Of a stretch of 7,104 nt of DNA, positions 6,556 through 7,104 are shown piece after piece (within the stretch, counting starts at the first letter, position 1; each line of letters begins with the position of its first letter). Both the position numbers and the translations under genes were made by a program. The notes under the pieces were generated by a model. The model was given only the letters and a program-made list of their open reading frames with translations. It had not been told where the DNA came from and ran no database searches. This stretch comes from Methanosarcinaceae archaeon UBA470 (GTDB taxonomy: Archaea > Halobacteriota > Methanosarcinia > Methanosarcinales > Methanosarcinaceae). The DNA is taken from the NCBI GenBank assembly GCA_002508425.1, contig DAKU01000001.1, positions 21,491-28,594 of the forward strand, written 5' to 3'.

Positions 6556-6561
6556 GGTGAT
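6556..6561 (+). promoter_or_regulatory. Shine-Dalgarno site of the LVIVD-repeat gene
   Basis: GGTGAT is an exact complement of the ATCACC in the archaeal 16S tail and lies 5 nt before ATG 6567. It overlaps the TGA ending the upstream frame and fixes the start of the repeat protein. Confidence 0.7.
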
Positions 6562-6566
6562 ATAGA

Positions 6567-7104
6567 ATGCCACTTAAACTAAGTAGTCCAATCTATTTTG
6601 GACTGATATTATTTTGTCTGATGATGATCACAGGAGTTAGCTCAGCTGAAAAACTTGATGTGAGTTTTGTCAGCCAATATAATGATCTTTATAGTGATAA
6701 CAGCATTAGCAATGCTCTGTTAACGCAGGAACAGGATTTTTCCAGTCACTATGGAGGAAGTGTTTATAATGTTGCAGTCGCTGGAAATTATGCATACCTC
6801 GGACAGGGACAGGATATGCTAGTGATCGATATCACTGATTCTTCTAACCCCTTAAGAGTTGGAAGGGTAACTACCCCGGCATTGGTCAACAATGTCGCAG
6901 TATCGGGAAACTATGCATATGTGGCCAATGGAGAAAATGGACTTGTAATAGTAGATATTGCAAATAAAACAATGCCAACTATTAAAGGGAATTATAGTAC
7001 CGATTCCGCTAATGGCGTTGCAGTGTCAGGCAACTATACATACATAGCTGATGGTTACAATGGACTTGTAATTGTAGATGTATCAAACCCAGATGCTCCA
7101 AGCC
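6567..7104 (+). CDS. Secreted LVIVD-repeat (beta-propeller-like) surface protein, 3'-truncated
   Basis: The first 179 codons are visible and the frame is open to the window edge. Residues 1-27 form a secretion signal: short basic N-end, hydrophobic core YFGLILFCLMMITG, then SSA before Glu28. A Ser/Asn-rich spacer follows (28-65). Then come tandem repeats with exact 41-residue spacing, beginning at residues 68, 109 and 150. Each reads roughly VAVSGNYAYVA-G-NGLVIVDI-NP, which matches the LVIVD repeat (PF08309), a beta-propeller-like unit. Such proteins are numerous in Methanosarcina relatives and are taken to be extracellular or envelope-bound; ligand or function is unknown. The total number of repeats and any C-terminal anchor lie beyond the window. 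ATG 6567 is supported by GGTGAT 5 nt upstream. It lies in the same frame as the preceding remnant, separated by TGA and two codons, but has its own signal peptide. Confidence 0.88.
   Translation, partial: MPLKLSSPIYFGLILFCLMMITGVSSAEKLDVSFVSQYNDLYSDNSISNALLTQEQDFSSHYGGSVYNVAVAGNYAYLGQGQDMLVIDITDSSNPLRVGRVTTPALVNNVAVSGNYAYVANGENGLVIVDIANKTMPTIKGNYSTDSANGVAVSGNYTYIADGYNGLVIVDVSNPDAPS
6768..7104 (+). repeat. 123-bp coding tandem repeats (LVIVD units)
   Basis: Units start at 6768, 6891 and 7014 (the last one partial). Spacing is exactly 123 bp. The second and third units are closest, sharing TGGACTTGTAAT and nearly identical VAVSGNY and GLVIVD coding blocks; the first is more diverged (MLVIDI). 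This suggests recent duplication of the later units. Confidence 0.8.

Larger units (their letters stand above)
6308..6560 (+). pseudogene. Frame-disrupted fragment resembling a transglutaminase N-terminal domain
   Basis: One frame is open from 6308 to TAA 6476-6478 but has no ATG, GTG or TTG start. It reads like real protein: ENWVKQFNG, DHAKTDLYSFDTSD, then VLYFRKGQPF. After the TTT codon 6461-6463, skipping one base gives a second frame that continues plausibly (SLTGNNSISRDTVRLFSG) to TGA 6558-6560. Together the ~84 residues recall, from memory, the N...DHHT..Y and VRRGQPF motifs of the eukaryotic-type transglutaminase N domain (PF00868), including the following D.V.L...G. No catalytic core is present, so it would be a truncated remnant. 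A second disturbance may lie at A6 (6326-6331), where a GTG-initiated frame (6309) meets the first segment. Both breaks are at homopolymers, so sequencing error or recoding are alternatives. An ATG-started ORF at 6366-6560 shares only the 3' half. Family assignment is tentative. Confidence 0.4.

Noticed and set aside
6366..6560. 64-codon ATG-started ORF as an independent small gene
   Set aside because: Its 5' half is Ser/Ile/Arg-rich shadow of the more protein-like overlapping frame; only its 3' half fits the remnant, and ATG 6366 has a poor ribosome site.
6558..6569. Stop-codon read-through joining the remnant to the LVIVD protein
   Set aside because: The stop is TGA, not the UAG used for pyrrolysine, and the downstream ATG has its own ribosome site and signal peptide.

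Overview
The window looks like chromosomal DNA of a methanogenic archaeon, most likely a Methanosarcinales/Methanosarcinaceae relative with moderate-to-low GC. The archaeal call rests on four things: an archaeal-type RNase J directly followed by a short-chain prenyl diphosphate synthase with a GGPP-type active site, Shine-Dalgarno sites matching the archaeal 16S tail (GAGGT, GGGAGG, GGTGAT), TATA-like rather than -35/-10 promoters, and a secreted LVIVD-repeat protein of a kind common in Methanosarcina relatives. Genus cannot be decided from this sequence. None of the four visible stop codons is TAG (TAA, TGA, TAA, TGA), which fits a UAG-sparing methanogen but is too few to prove anything.

Layout. 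Bases 1-1935 (+ strand): the 3' two-thirds of an RNase J-type beta-CASP ribonuclease, a 24-nt gap, then idsA (GGPP synthase, isoprenoid lipid pathway). Bases 1936-2252: convergent intergenic region with a hairpin-plus-T-tract terminator for idsA and a strong hairpin just after ppdK. Bases 2253-4919 (- strand): complete pyruvate, phosphate dikinase with all catalytic residues present. Bases 4920-5290: ppdK leader and promoter region containing a 12-bp palindrome next to the Shine-Dalgarno site and a cluster of three inverted repeats, plus the 3' flank of the next gene. Bases 5291-6103 (- strand): complete carbon-nitrogen hydrolase of the nitrilase superfamily. Bases 6104-6566: divergent intergenic region. 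Its right half (6308-6560) is not empty: read with a frame change it looks like a broken or mis-sequenced protein fragment whose motifs resemble the N-terminal domain of eukaryotic-type transglutaminases. Bases 6567-7104 (+ strand): the start of a signal-peptide-bearing LVIVD-repeat surface protein that runs off the window.

Functionally, the left part joins RNA processing with membrane-lipid precursor synthesis, an association seen in many archaeal genomes. ppdK supplies phosphoenolpyruvate for gluconeogenesis from pyruvate. The C-N hydrolase is a stand-alone amidase of unknown substrate. The right edge enters what is probably a cell-surface protein region. The core genes are ordinary. The parts most worth a second look are the frame-disrupted transglutaminase-N-like segment and the inverted-repeat cluster upstream of ppdK. 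No CRISPR, tRNA, rRNA or insertion sequence was recognised.
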